This document shows positions 55,146-64,000 of a DNA stretch of 64,000 nt, piece after piece. The notes beneath the pieces were generated by a model. It made no database searches. It saw only the letters and a list, made by a program, of their open reading frames with translations, and was not told where the DNA came from. Position numbers and translations under genes: made by a program. Within the stretch, counting starts at the first letter, position 1. Each line of letters opens with the position of its first letter. The stretch spans positions 744,001 through 808,000 of the forward strand of contig AM422018.1 in assembly GCA_000069925.1 (NCBI GenBank). Direction: 5' to 3'. This DNA is from Candidatus Phytoplasma australiense (GTDB taxonomy: Bacteria; Bacillota_I; Bacilli_A; Acholeplasmatales; Acholeplasmataceae).

Positions 55146-57887
55146 TTATTTTTTTGATTTGAGAGAAAGAATTTTTTTAGAAATTGTATCAAATAATAAA
55201 ACAATAAAAGGACACAATAACAAAATTAAATAATGATGGAATTTTATTGATGTAGTTTCAAAAATACTACTCAAATTCAAATTATTAGTTATCAAAACAA
55301 AAAATAAAAGTTCAATGAAAATACCACAATATAAAATCTTATTAGGTTTTTTTAAAGTTTGCCAAAAATAAAGTTTATTGGAACGACAAGCAAAAGCATT
55401 ACCCACTTGAGAAAAAATAACTGAACCAAAAGCCATTGTAGAAGCTAATAAGAAATTATCTTTAGCAATAAAACGATAGAAAAGGACAAACAAGAATAAA
55501 GAAATAATTCCTTCTATTAGCCCCAAAAAGCCGTAACTACGTTTAAGAATTTTTTTATCCATTAAATGGTCATTTTTGCTTCGTGGTTTTTGAGTCAATA
55601 AACTATTATCACTCACTTCAGCGCCTAAAGCAATCGCAGGGATTAAATCTGTCAAAAGATCAATTGCCAAAATTTGTAAAACATATAAATAAGGTTTGTT
55701 AACACCTAAAAAAGCAATTGCGATGAAAGGAAAAATTTGAGGTATATTAGAAGCGAAAACATAAGTCATGAATTTTTTAATGTTTTCGTAAATACAACGA
55801 CCTTCTAAAACCGCCTTTGAAATAGTTGCGAAATTATCGTCTAATAAAATCATATCTGCTGCATTACGGGCAACATCTGTACCAGATTTACCCATTGCAA
55901 TTCCAATGTGGGCTGCTTTTAAAGCCAAAATATCATTAACGCCATCACCAGTAACGCCAATCACTTCGCCATTATTACGGTAAGCTTGAACGATTTTTAA
56001 TTTGTGTTTAGGTGTTGTGCGAGAAAAAACTACAGGTTTTTCTTGTTTTAAAACATCTTGCAATTGTGTTAAAGACATTTTATCAAGATCAAATCCATTT
56101 AAGTTAATAAATTCATCTTTAATAATGCCTACTTGTTTACCGATAGCAGTCGCTGTTAGGCCATAATCACCAGTAATAATAGTAATTTTAAGACTGGCTT
56201 TAATTAAATTTTTAACTGCTTCTTTTACTTCTTCTCTTGGTGGGTCATAGTTGATAGCAAAACCTAAGAAAACCATGTCTTCTTCTAAAGGTTCATTTTG
56301 CTCGATTTTTTTATAAGCTAATGCTAAAACACGAAAGCCTTTATTGGCGAATTCATCGTTTTTTGCTAAAAAAGAATCTTTTTCTGAAGAACTAAAAGGG
56401 GTTACTTTTTGGTTTTTATATTGCATAGAACATTGAGACAAAACAATATTAGGAGCTCCTTTGATGAATAAATATTTGGAGTTTGTATCATATGATTTTT
56501 CATGGTTATTTTTGACTAAAACACTCATTTTTTTACGTTCTGAAGTAAAAGGATTAAGTTTGAAGGTCTCTAAATTATTTCTAATTTCTTCTAAATTATA
56601 ACCATATTTTTTGGCAGCAATTAACAAAGCCCCTTCGGTAGGATTACCAAGTAATTCATATTGATGAGGATTTTTTGTTTTTGGTGTTAATTTGGCCTCG
56701 GAACACAAAACAGAAGCGATTAAAAATTTTTCAACTCCTTTTTTCATCTTATTGTTTTCAGGAATAACAAATTTATCTTTGTCGTTATAACCTGATCCTT
56801 CAAGTTTTACTGATCCATCTGGGGTTAAAATCTCTCTAACCGTTAATTGATTTTGAGTTAGAGTACCAGTTTTATCAGTACAAATAACCGTAGTAGAACT
56901 TAATGTTTCTAAAGAAGAAATTTTTTTCACTAAAGCGTTTTGTTTCGCCATTCTTTGAGAACCAGAAGCCAAGCTCAAACTTACTGTTGGTAATAATCCT
57001 TCAGGGATGTTTGCAACAAGCATTCCTACAGCAAATAAAAAAGCAGTTGCAAATTTAGTTTTTTCTGGTGTTTCGAATCCTTTAGCATAACAAATAACAA
57101 AAACAAGTACAGCAGCGATAATAGCAATAAGACTTACTTTTTTAACGATGCGATGCATTTCTTGGTCTAAAATGCTTTTTCCTTTGTTAATTTGTTGCGA
57201 TAGAGCAGAAACTTCACCAATTTGAGTATCGTTACCAATAGCATAAACAACTGCCAAGCAACTTCCTTGTGTTATTGTGGTACCAGCATAAACTAAATTA
57301 GGTATTTCTGAAACAACACGATTATCTTGAGTGTTAGGAGCTTCAGTGCGATTTAAAGGAATGGTTTCTCCTGATAACATTGAGTTGTCAACAAAAAGAC
57401 TATTGGCCTGAATAATGCGTGCATCAACTGGAACTTGGCTTCCTGTTTCCAAAAAGATAACATCGCCAATAGTTAATTCGGTGGTATCAACCATCTGGAT
57501 TTTTTGGTTTCTATAAACTTGTACTTTTTTAGGAATCATAGCCCCTAAAGAAGACAAGACTTTATCGGCTTTATATTCTTGAGAGAAAGAAAATAAACCG
57601 TTAATTACAATTACCAAAACGATAGATATTCCTATAGGTTTGTCGCCGAAATTAAAAGCTAAAAAGGCTGCAAGCCATAATAAACAAGCCATAACAGATA
57701 TAAATTGTTTAATTAATTGCTTCCAAAAACGAAAAGAAGCGCTTTGTTTAATAATGTTTTTACCATGAATTTTTTGTCTCTCTGAAACTTCTTTACTTGT
57801 AAGCCCTTCAAAACTAGTATTTAAATGCTTAAGGACTTCATCTTTGTTAAGATGACTAATTTGTAAAAATTGTTCCTTTTTATTCAT
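55146..57887 (-). CDS. P-type cation-transporting ATPase, P2C-like
   Basis: 913 residues. Phosphorylated Asp about residue 338 in CTDKTGTLTQNQL; actuator loop MLSGETIPLNR; hinge TGDGVNDILALKAA. M4 reads ANIPEGLLPTVSLSLA and M6 has DLLTDLIPAIALGAE, which resembles Na+/K+- and H+/K+-ATPase alpha chains (ANVPEGLL, DLGTDMVPAISLAYE) more than bacterial Ca2+ or Mg2+ pumps. So sodium or proton export is plausible. In cells without an ATP synthase this could maintain the membrane gradient. Ten membrane segments expected. Intact, with ribosome site AAGGGAG and a good promoter. Confidence 0.9.
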   Translation of the reverse strand: MNKKEQFLQISHLNKDEVLKHLNTSFEGLTSKEVSERQKIHGKNIIKQSASFRFWKQLIKQFISVMACLLWLAAFLAFNFGDKPIGISIVLVIVINGLFSFSQEYKADKVLSSLGAMIPKKVQVYRNQKIQMVDTTELTIGDVIFLETGSQVPVDARIIQANSLFVDNSMLSGETIPLNRTEAPNTQDNRVVSEIPNLVYAGTTITQGSCLAVVYAIGNDTQIGEVSALSQQINKGKSILDQEMHRIVKKVSLIAIIAAVLVFVICYAKGFETPEKTKFATAFLFAVGMLVANIPEGLLPTVSLSLASGSQRMAKQNALVKKISSLETLSSTTVICTDKTGTLTQNQLTVREILTPDGSVKLEGSGYNDKDKFVIPENNKMKKGVEKFLIASVLCSEAKLTPKTKNPHQYELLGNPTEGALLIAAKKYGYNLEEIRNNLETFKLNPFTSERKKMSVLVKNNHEKSYDTNSKYLFIKGAPNIVLSQCSMQYKNQKVTPFSSSEKDSFLAKNDEFANKGFRVLALAYKKIEQNEPLEEDMVFLGFAINYDPPREEVKEAVKNLIKASLKITIITGDYGLTATAIGKQVGIIKDEFINLNGFDLDKMSLTQLQDVLKQEKPVVFSRTTPKHKLKIVQAYRNNGEVIGVTGDGVNDILALKAAHIGIAMGKSGTDVARNAADMILLDDNFATISKAVLEGRCIYENIKKFMTYVFASNIPQIFPFIAIAFLGVNKPYLYVLQILAIDLLTDLIPAIALGAEVSDNSLLTQKPRSKNDHLMDKKILKRSYGFLGLIEGIISLFLFVLFYRFIAKDNFLLASTMAFGSVIFSQVGNAFACRSNKLYFWQTLKKPNKILYCGIFIELLFFVLITNNLNLSSIFETTSIKFHHYLILLLCPFIVLLFDTISKKILSLKSKK

Positions 57888-58015
57888 ATAACGCTCCCTT
57901 TAATTTGATTTGAATAATTTAACTAATTTTATAATTTTTTGAAGCCAAAGAAAGACGATGGATTTAAAGCTTAAAACTTATTATTTAATTGTTTAATTTT
58001 ATTAAGCCTGATAAC

Positions 58016-58043
58016 ATTATAACAAAACAAAAAATAAAATCAA
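58016..58043 (-). promoter_or_regulatory. Promoter of P-type ATPase gene
   Basis: On the minus strand TTGATT (58043-58038), a 16-base spacer and TATAAT (58021-58016). Confidence 0.6.
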
Positions 58044-58180
58044 GCAATAAAAATTAAAAAGTTGTTTTTTTAATTTATCTTTAATTATAACCCACATTTA
58101 AAAACTTTTTTTATTAAAGGGTTTTATATTCAAAAACATAATTTCTTTTCAAAAAAAAGGCCCCTAACAAGAAGCCTTGA

Positions 58181-59500
58181 TTATTTTTTTTTGTGAAAAA
58201 CAATTTTAAGTGGAGTGCCTTCTAAAGAAAGTTTTTGACGAAATTGGTTTTTTAAAAACCTTTCATAAGAAAAATGAATATATTTAGGATCGTTCACGAA
58301 ACAAAGAAATTCTGGTGATTTAGACTTAATTTGAAAAATATATCGAAATTTAGCTATTCCTTGATTAAAACAAGTAGGAGGAGTTATAATAGTTGCTTCT
58401 TGCAAAATATCATTCAAAAGATGAGTGCTAAAATTACTTTGATAATTTTGAAAAACTTTTTTTAAAATAGGGAAAAGGGATTGAAGGCGGTTTTTTTTGA
58501 AAGCTGATAAAAAAATAATAGGAGCATCTGGCAAAAACTTAAATTCTTGGCGAATTTGATCTTCAAATTTTTTCATAGTATTCGTTTCTTTTGAAATTAA
58601 ATCCCATTTATTAACGATAATAATATATGACTTATGATGTTCTAAAATGAGGCCTGCAATGTTTTTATCTTGTTCTAAAATGCCTGCTTGAGCATCGATT
58701 ACTAAACAAGCAATATCGCAATTAGCCAAAGTTTGTAAAGCTCTTAAAACACTATATTTATCTTCTTGTTCGTATATTTTGCCTCTTTTTTTAATTCCTG
58801 CAGTATCAATAATTTGGTATTTTTGTCCCTCATTGATAAAAAAAGTGTCAATAGCATCGGTAGTAGTGCCTGCGATGTCAGAAACTACCATCCTTTGAGA
58901 AAACAATAAAGAATTTGTAAGAGTTGATTTACCAACATTAGGGCGGCCAATGATGCAAAATTTAATAACGTTGTCGGTTTCATTTTCGGTCGCTTGTAAA
59001 GATGGTTTAGAAAAATCTAAATGAAAAATAATTTTGTCCAAAAGGTCTCCAACTCCAACTCCATGCAAAGCACTGACAGGCAAAGGGGCATCAAAACCTA
59101 AAGCATAAAATTCATAAATATTAGATAATAAATCATGATTATCAATTTTATTAACAACTAAGAGAACCTTTTTTTTAGTTTGATATAAAATTTTGGCCAA
59201 ATAATGATCACTTTGAGTTAAACCGGTTTTACCATCGACCACAAAAATAATAACATCAGCTTCATCAATAGCTAATTGAGCTTGTTGTTTAATTTGCTCT
59301 AAAAAAGGAATTGCTTGGAATTCAATCCCTCCAGTGTCAATTACATCAAAAGTTCTGGTTAACCAATTAGCTTGAGCATAAATACGATCGCGAGTTATTC
59401 CTTCTTTGTGGTGCGTGATTGCTTGTCTTTTACCGATAAGACGATTAAAAAGACTTGATTTACCAACGTTGGGTCGCCCCACAATAGCTATTTTAGGCAT
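58181..59500 (-). CDS. der: Ribosome-associated GTPase Der (EngA)
   Basis: 439 residues. Two tandem GTPase domains: [14 protein letters not shown] near residue 7 with DTGGI and NKID, and [15 protein letters not shown] near 184 with DTAGI and NKWD. A KH-like C-terminal domain ends in [14 protein letters not shown]. Der is needed for assembly of the 50S ribosomal subunit. It overlaps cmk by 13 bases, an arrangement shared with other Firmicutes-related genomes. A weak AAGGC...GCCTT hairpin with T run follows at about 58150-58175. Confidence 0.94.
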
Positions 59501-60162
59501 GGAGAGGTTTTTTTGTTAATTAAGTCTTGTATTTGCATAACCACTTCATCGATTGATAATTTCGTGGTGTCTAACAATAAAGCTTCAGAAGACCTTTGCA
59601 AGGGCGATAATTTACGATGATAATCTTGATAATCACGTTTTTTTAATTGCTCAATGATGTCATGTATTTCCATTTGGGTACCTTTTTTTTTCAATTCTTC
59701 TTGCTTTCTTAAAGCTCTTTGGGTGATATTGGCTGTTAAAAAAATTTTTAAATCTGCATCAGGAATGACAACTGTTCCTATATCTCTACCGTCCATAATT
59801 AAATAAGGTATTTTCTTGCAAATTCCTTTTTGTAAAGTTAATAATTTTTTTCTTACTGCAGGCAAAGAAGCAATCACAGAAACATCTTTTTCTACAATAT
59901 AATTTTTAATTTTTAAAGAAACATCTTCTTGATTCAAAAAAATTTTATTATCTAAATAAACAATCTCAACTTTTGTTAAAGCTTTATTAAGAAACTGCTC
60001 ATTTTGTATTTGAATTTTATTTTCTAACAAATACAAAGTTAAAGCACGGAACATTGCACCAGTATCAATATGTTCCCAGCCTAATTTTTGTGACAGTTTT
60101 TGACAAACGGTACTTTTACCCGCTCCAGCAGGCCCATCAATTGCTAATTTAAAACCTTGCAT
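59488..60162 (-). CDS. cmk: Cytidylate kinase
   Basis: 224 residues. Phosphorylates CMP and dCMP. P-loop [14 protein letters not shown] near residues 9-22, then [38 protein letters not shown], and [13 protein letters not shown] with the lid arginines. Normal length. Its end overlaps der. The upstream rluB gene ends 30 bases before, with AAGGAG before the cmk start. Confidence 0.94.
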
Positions 60163-60192
60163 ACAAAATATTGACTCCTTAAAAAAATCATT

Positions 60193-60924
60193 TTAGTTTT
60201 TATTAGTTAAAATTTTTAATTTTTTGATTTCGTGAATTTTTAAAAGACGATAAGCACCTGTTTTTAATCCTTCAATAGTTAAAAAAGCATAACTATAACG
60301 TCTTAATTTTAAAACTTGATATCCTAAAGCTTCCATCATTTTTCTTATTTGACGGTTTTTTCCTTCAGTGATTACTATTTTAAGCCAAGTAGATGGTTTG
60401 GGTAAATAACGTTGTTTTAAAATATTAATTTCTTTGGGAATTGATAAATAATTGTGATCAATAATAACACCTTTAAGCAACAACGAAAGGTCTTTTTTAG
60501 TTAAAAAAACATTTATTTTAACATGATATTCTTTAGGAATACCAAAACAAGGATGAGTTAATTTTTGAGTCATCTCGCCATCGTTAGTAATTAAAATTAA
60601 ACCTGTGGTATTAAAATCTAATCTTCCAACAGAATATAATCTTTGGTTTTGAGACTCTTTGATTAAATCTAATACGGTGGGCCTTTTTTTATCATCTTTA
60701 GTAGTTGAAAGGTATCCTTGAGGTTTGTTAAGTAAATAATAAAATAAAGTAGTTTTTTTAATTAAAACATCATCTAAAGTAACAACATCAGAAGCTTTAA
60801 CCTTAGTGCCTAATTGAGAAACAACTTGATTATTTACTTTTACTCTTTTTTGTAAAATTAAAATTTCTACTTTCCTTCTAGAAACTAAATTAGCTGATGC
60901 TATAAATTTTTGTAATCTTTCCAT
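60193..60924 (-). CDS. rluB: 23S rRNA pseudouridine synthase, RluB/RsuA family
   Basis: 243 residues. S4 RNA-binding domain first (MERLQKFIASANLVSRRKVE), then the synthase domain with the catalytic Asp in SVGRLDFNTTGLILITNDG and later KNRQIRKMMEALGYQVLKLRR. It isomerises uridine in rRNA. The ATG at 60924 is preferred to TTG at 60930, as the S4 domain begins there. RluB versus RsuA cannot be settled by eye; the gram-positive-type order next to cmk and der favours RluB. Confidence 0.88.
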   Translation of the reverse strand: MERLQKFIASANLVSRRKVEILILQKRVKVNNQVVSQLGTKVKASDVVTLDDVLIKKTTLFYYLLNKPQGYLSTTKDDKKRPTVLDLIKESQNQRLYSVGRLDFNTTGLILITNDGEMTQKLTHPCFGIPKEYHVKINVFLTKKDLSLLLKGVIIDHNYLSIPKEINILKQRYLPKPSTWLKIVITEGKNRQIRKMMEALGYQVLKLRRYSYAFLTIEGLKTGAYRLLKIHEIKKLKILTNKN

Positions 60925-60982
60925 AAACAATATTTCAAACTTTCATTAGTCATCTTAGTCATTTTAAAACTAAAAATATTCA

Positions 60983-61864
60983 TTATTTAAAAAAATACCG
61001 CGGATAATATTTATTTTTTTCCAAAACATCATAATAAGCAATCAAATTATGGTTACTATCTTGCACAATAAAAGGTTTTTCAGTTGTTGTTTGCCTTTGA
61101 TCTAAATAAACACCATTTTGAACTAATTTAATTAAATAGTCATTTAAAATAATTTTATCGCAAGATTCAAATAAAGAAGAATCCAAAATAAAATCATCCC
61201 TGGTTAAATCATCCACTGTTTTGGCATTTTGCAATAAATAAAGTCCAATAGCCACACGTTTCAAAGAAAGTAGTGCACCATAAGTATTCATTTTTGAAGC
61301 TATATCTTGCGCCAAACTACGAATATAAGTTCCTTTAGAAACTGTTGTTAAAAAATCAATTTGATCATTTTTTAATAAAGATTGGGTTTCTAAATGATTA
61401 ATCATAACTTTTTTAGGTGGAAGGTCAATGATTTTATTTTTGCGAGCTAAATGATACATTTTTTGGCCATTGACTTTGATCGCTGAAAACATAGGAGGTG
61501 TTTGGAAATAACTTTTTTGATGAAAAGAGGCAAAAGTTTTTTGGATTAATTGTTGGTTTAAAATATTTACTTTAGTATCCAATAACTTACCTGTCACATC
61601 TAAAGTATCATATTTGCGATTAAAAATAAAAGTTCCTTGATAAGTTTTGTCAAGGCCATCAAACAAAAAAGATAACTTTGTGGCCTTACCAACACAAACA
61701 ATTAAAAGTCCTGACGCTAAAGGATCTAGTGTTCCTGTGTGACCCACCTTATCAAGGTGAAATTTTTTTTTAATTTGATAAACTACATCATGAGAAGTGA
61801 GTTGGGAAGGTTTGTGAACTAAAAAGAAACCATTCATTTTATTTTTATTGGAACATGATAACAT
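60983..61864 (-). CDS. truB: tRNA pseudouridine-55 synthase TruB
   Basis: 293 residues. Makes pseudouridine 55 in the T-loop of tRNAs. Catalytic Asp in GHTGTLDPLASGLL near residue 44, preceded by NGFFLVHKPSQLTSHDVV; later QTPPMFSAIKVNGQKMYHLAR and VSKGTYIRSLAQDI. The ATG at 61864 overlaps the trxA stop in a TAATG, suggesting coupled translation; an internal ATG at 61837 is another candidate start. Confidence 0.93.
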   Translation of the reverse strand: MLSCSNKNKMNGFFLVHKPSQLTSHDVVYQIKKKFHLDKVGHTGTLDPLASGLLIVCVGKATKLSFLFDGLDKTYQGTFIFNRKYDTLDVTGKLLDTKVNILNQQLIQKTFASFHQKSYFQTPPMFSAIKVNGQKMYHLARKNKIIDLPPKKVMINHLETQSLLKNDQIDFLTTVSKGTYIRSLAQDIASKMNTYGALLSLKRVAIGLYLLQNAKTVDDLTRDDFILDSSLFESCDKIILNDYLIKLVQNGVYLDQRQTTTEKPFIVQDSNHNLIAYYDVLEKNKYYPRYFFK

Positions 61865-62187
61865 TATTTATGTTTTTGGAGAAAAGATAATAATTCTTCT
61901 TTATCTAAGAAACCGTTATTTCTAGCTACTTCTTTCTGGTTTTTATACAAAATAAGAGTTGGAAAGCTTGCAACTTTTTGCTCCAAGGTTACTTCTCGAA
62001 ATAAATCAATATCAACTTTAGCAAAAAATACTTCTCTTTGAACTCGCGCGACCTCTTCTAAAATAGGTTCTAATTTGCGACATGGAGGGCACCATACAGC
62101 AAAAAAATCAACAAGAACCAAACCTTCACGGTTAATAAAATCAGAAAAATTTTGCCCTTGATAACTGATAACTTTTTTTGTTAACAT
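61864..62187 (-). CDS. trxA: Thioredoxin
   Basis: 107 residues with the thioredoxin fold: LVDFFAVWCPPCRKLEPIL at about 25-43, FAKVDIDLF, and the cis-Pro in KVASFPTLILYKNQKEV. The active site is CPPC, not the standard CGPC, which can change redox potential towards other roles; both catalytic Cys are present. It reduces disulfides in cytosolic proteins. First gene of the trxA-truB-rluB-cmk-der row, with AAGGAGTTATT before the ATG. Confidence 0.92.
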   Translation of the reverse strand: MLTKKVISYQGQNFSDFINREGLVLVDFFAVWCPPCRKLEPILEEVARVQREVFFAKVDIDLFREVTLEQKVASFPTLILYKNQKEVARNNGFLDKEELLSFLQKHK

Positions 62188-62222
62188 TTTAATAACTCCT
62201 TTTTTTTATTAAGACTACAATT

Positions 62223-62248
62223 AATTATAACTTAAAAAAGTTATAATT
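62223..62248. promoter_or_regulatory. Perfect inverted repeat upstream of trxA
   Basis: AATTATAACTT and AAGTTATAATT pair around AAAA, 35 bases before the trxA ATG. It could be an operator over the TATAAT it contains, or the remnant terminator of the ftsH fragment. Confidence 0.5.
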
Positions 62249-62681
62249 GGATTAAATAAACTTCTTTTATTTTATTCTTTCTCTGTTTAATGTAAATTAA
62301 GATAGAGGTTTTTTGTAAACTTTTTCTTATTCGTTTAATATTAAAGAATCCATAAATCAAAAAAATTAAAGAAGATAAAAACAAGATTGATTTGAAAAAG
62401 AAATTCAAGAAATCAAAATATGGCACTTCACTAATTTCAAAATCTTTCATTTTAAGGTTTGCCACTTTTTGGTCAAAAGTGTTTTGCGACAATTGTCTTA
62501 ATTTACAAGAAAACACTTCCCCAAATTTATCAATTATAACCATCAAACGGCAAAAACCTTCTTGCCAACTACGTTTATTAACATAAGTTATTTTTTGGAT
62601 TTCATATTGATCAATTTTTGCAAATAATTCATCTATTGAAATATTGGAACCTGATGAAAAAAAGAAAAAAATGATTGAAGA
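62241..62681 (-). pseudogene. ftsH: N-terminal fragment of FtsH (HflB)
   Basis: Open on the minus strand from just after a TAA at 62684-62682. It reads IIFFFFSSGSNISIDELFAKIDQYEIQKITYVNK, through a periplasmic-type domain and a second span (SILFLSSLIFLIYGFFNI), then charged residues, and stops at 62241. This is the membrane part of FtsH; first span shortened, ATPase and protease absent. No start codon of its own. It is joined at its 5' side to a signal-peptide gene fragment. A leftover of a PMU-borne hflB. Confidence 0.65.
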
Positions 62682-62871
62682 TTAAATGCAATCATGGGTC
62701 GCTAACCATTCTTGTTGGAGGGTTTTGTAATCTGCTAATTTAATTTTGGTTTTGTTTTGACTATGAAAAAAAGAAGAATGAGTATTGATGGAAGGGACAA
62801 AATTGAAGATAATAATTAATAACATAATTATTAATTTTTTAGATAAAGGGGATTTTAGTTATTTTTGACAT
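62682..62871 (-). pseudogene. Signal-peptide fragment related to the first gene of the window
   Basis: A strong ribosome site (AAAGGAGG) and ATG at 62871 begin MSKITKIP; a one-base insertion near 62840 breaks the frame. Restored, it continues LSKKLIIMLLIIIFNFVPS, a signal peptide, then a linker ending QQEWLATHDCI. QQEWLAT equals the residues at the left edge of the window, so this shows the missing N-terminus of that family. After GCGACCCA the sequence diverges into the ftsH fragment. Confidence 0.65.
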
Positions 62872-62872
62872 T

Positions 62873-63178
62873 TTTAAAACCTCCTTTTTTTGTGATTTAG
62901 GTATAAAAAAAAGACCCCTAGTTAAAGGGGACTAAATTAGATTAAAAAAATGCTTCGTTGAAATTAAAGGTAAAATTGTAAAAATTAAAAGTACGTATTT
63001 ACAAGGTTTTTTGAAGGTCACTTAAAGGCTAAATTGGATTTAAAGGGATATAAATCAATCACTAATGTTAAACCATTAATTGTAATTTAATCACAGCGAG
63101 AGAGGCAAAATAATGCGTTAAAGAGGCATGTTTGATTTAGGGGGGGTATTTTTTATTCTAAAAGTAGTTATTTGAAAT
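62873..63178 (-). repeat. PMU-associated repeat, copy C (inverted, partial)
   Basis: Inverse of 1466-1700 and 3143-3390. It contains the CTCTTTAACGCATTATTTTG block read on the minus strand and ends at a terminator-like hairpin near 62910-62936. Beyond it the copies differ. Confidence 0.75.
62910..62936 (-). terminator. Terminator in repeat C
   Basis: On the minus strand TAGTCCCCTTT and AGGGGTC pair around AACT and a T run follows. Confidence 0.6.
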
Positions 63179-63314
63179 TAAAAAAATAATATTTTCAATT
63201 ATAAGTTTTAATTTCTTTTTTTTGACTTCTTCTTTATTAGAACACAAATTATTTTTTTGATTTTAACAAAAATGAGAAAAAATAAAAAAAGACCTTCATT
63301 AGAAGGTCTTAATA

Positions 63315-64000
63315 TCAATTAATATTTAATTCTTGAGGTTTTTTGGGTGGCGGAGTGGTGTCATAAAAATTAGAAAAAGTATTGTTTGAGCCAGAACATT
63401 CACTCCCATTGACGTACCAATCATCTATGAAAGTATTTGTAACATAATAATACCTACATTTTCTCCCTTCTTCATTATAAATGTCTCTTGATGAACGACC
63501 AAATTTATCTCTTATTTATCCAACTGAATAAGAAATGCCAGGTTTAATTTCACATTGCTTTAACCAATTTACATAAGCATCACGATATTGTTGGGCAAGT
63601 TTAATTTGGAGTGTATCATTTTTACAAACTACAAAATAACAACAATCAGTAGTTTCAAAAGTATGTTTGACTATTTTAATCGGGAAAAGAATAGAAATTT
63701 TTTTATAAGCAGGAGAATTAATTTCAAAACCAGCATCACGATTTTCGCTTTGTTCTTCATAGTCATCTTCTTGAACTAGAGGAGGAAAAGTGTAAAGGTT
63801 GTTTTCTCGTTTCCAGTAGCGAATAGCTTGGTAAGGATCAATAGCATCAGGTAATTCGATACTTTTAATTCTTTTTTGAGTATTGAAAGAAAAAAGATAG
63901 ATGTTTTTGGCGCCATTTTAGAGTTTCAATAAATCTTCAATGGTGTAAGTTTGGTGGTTGATGATTTCTTGGTAAAGTTCTTTAATTTTTTCTTGTAAAG
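63315..64000 (-). pseudogene. Inverted copy of the first gene, with nonsense codons
   Basis: Matches positions 620-1298 in inverse orientation, with the 5' part outside the window. Two in-frame stops are seen on the minus strand: TAA at 63518-63516 (GAA in the left copy) and TAA at 63920-63918 (TCC in the left copy). The terminator after the gene is also conserved (about 63283-63310). The product would be cut to a small part, so this copy is dead. Confidence 0.85.

Noticed and set aside
63588-63779. 63-codon plus-strand frame, also seen inverted at 834-1025
   Set aside because: It is the antisense shadow of the first gene family; its duplication only reflects the inverted repeat.

Overview
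The window looks like a phytoplasma chromosome (Candidatus Phytoplasma, a wall-less plant pathogen related to acholeplasmas). Support: extreme AT richness; the order groES-groEL-amp-nadE; a potential mobile unit (PMU) carrying tra5, dnaB, tmk, a histone-like gene, an FtsH-like ATPase and DUF2963 genes; a malic enzyme/2-hydroxycarboxylate carrier pair; and oligopeptide uptake genes. A close relation to the aster yellows group is inferred from gene content only. No tRNA, rRNA or CRISPR array was seen.

Layout. (1) 1-3560: 3' part of a probably secreted protein gene, then two copies of a roughly 420-bp repeat that bracket a decayed Panacea-type toxin-antitoxin module. (2) 3578-18080: a 14.5-kb PMU bounded by an exact 27-bp direct repeat. 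A replication block (dnaB, nuclease-like pseudogene, tmk, DUF2963 x2, HU, DNA methylase) is followed by membrane and coiled-coil genes, an AAA+ ATPase without its protease half, a very long coiled-coil gene with a glycine-zipper end, and a broken IS3 transposase. Two of these proteins share an almost identical ~130-residue C-terminal domain. (3) 18100-21240: a large lysine-rich coiled-coil gene. (4) 21900-29950: a dpp/opp-type peptide ABC transporter with two substrate-binding proteins. (5) 30640-40250: groES-groEL behind a CIRCE-like operator, amp, a nadE whose ATP-binding loop is lost, decayed tandem copies of the 5' end of mnmA, intact mnmA, and rel. (6) 41340-44000: malic enzyme and carrier, flanked by inverted repeats. 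(7) 45250-54680: ligA, whiA, a broken membrane/HxH-motif gene, an amino-acid ABC ATPase, a Nudix hydrolase, and an EcoRI-like restriction-modification pair. (8) 55140-62190, minus strand: P-type ATPase, then trxA-truB-rluB-cmk-der. (9) 62240-64000: an ftsH N-terminal fragment joined to a signal-peptide gene fragment, a third copy of the PMU repeat, and an inverted, nonsense-mutated copy of the first gene of the window.

Recurring themes. Many accessory genes are split at poly-A tracts (2.56, 9.51, 12.41, 13.33, 36.69 and 49.35 kb); these may be decay, phase variation, or frames rescued by slippage. Two PMU genes have a TGA codon where the frame otherwise stays open, although phytoplasmas read TGA as stop. 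The core genes point to a cell that imports peptides and malate and depends on its host for much else.
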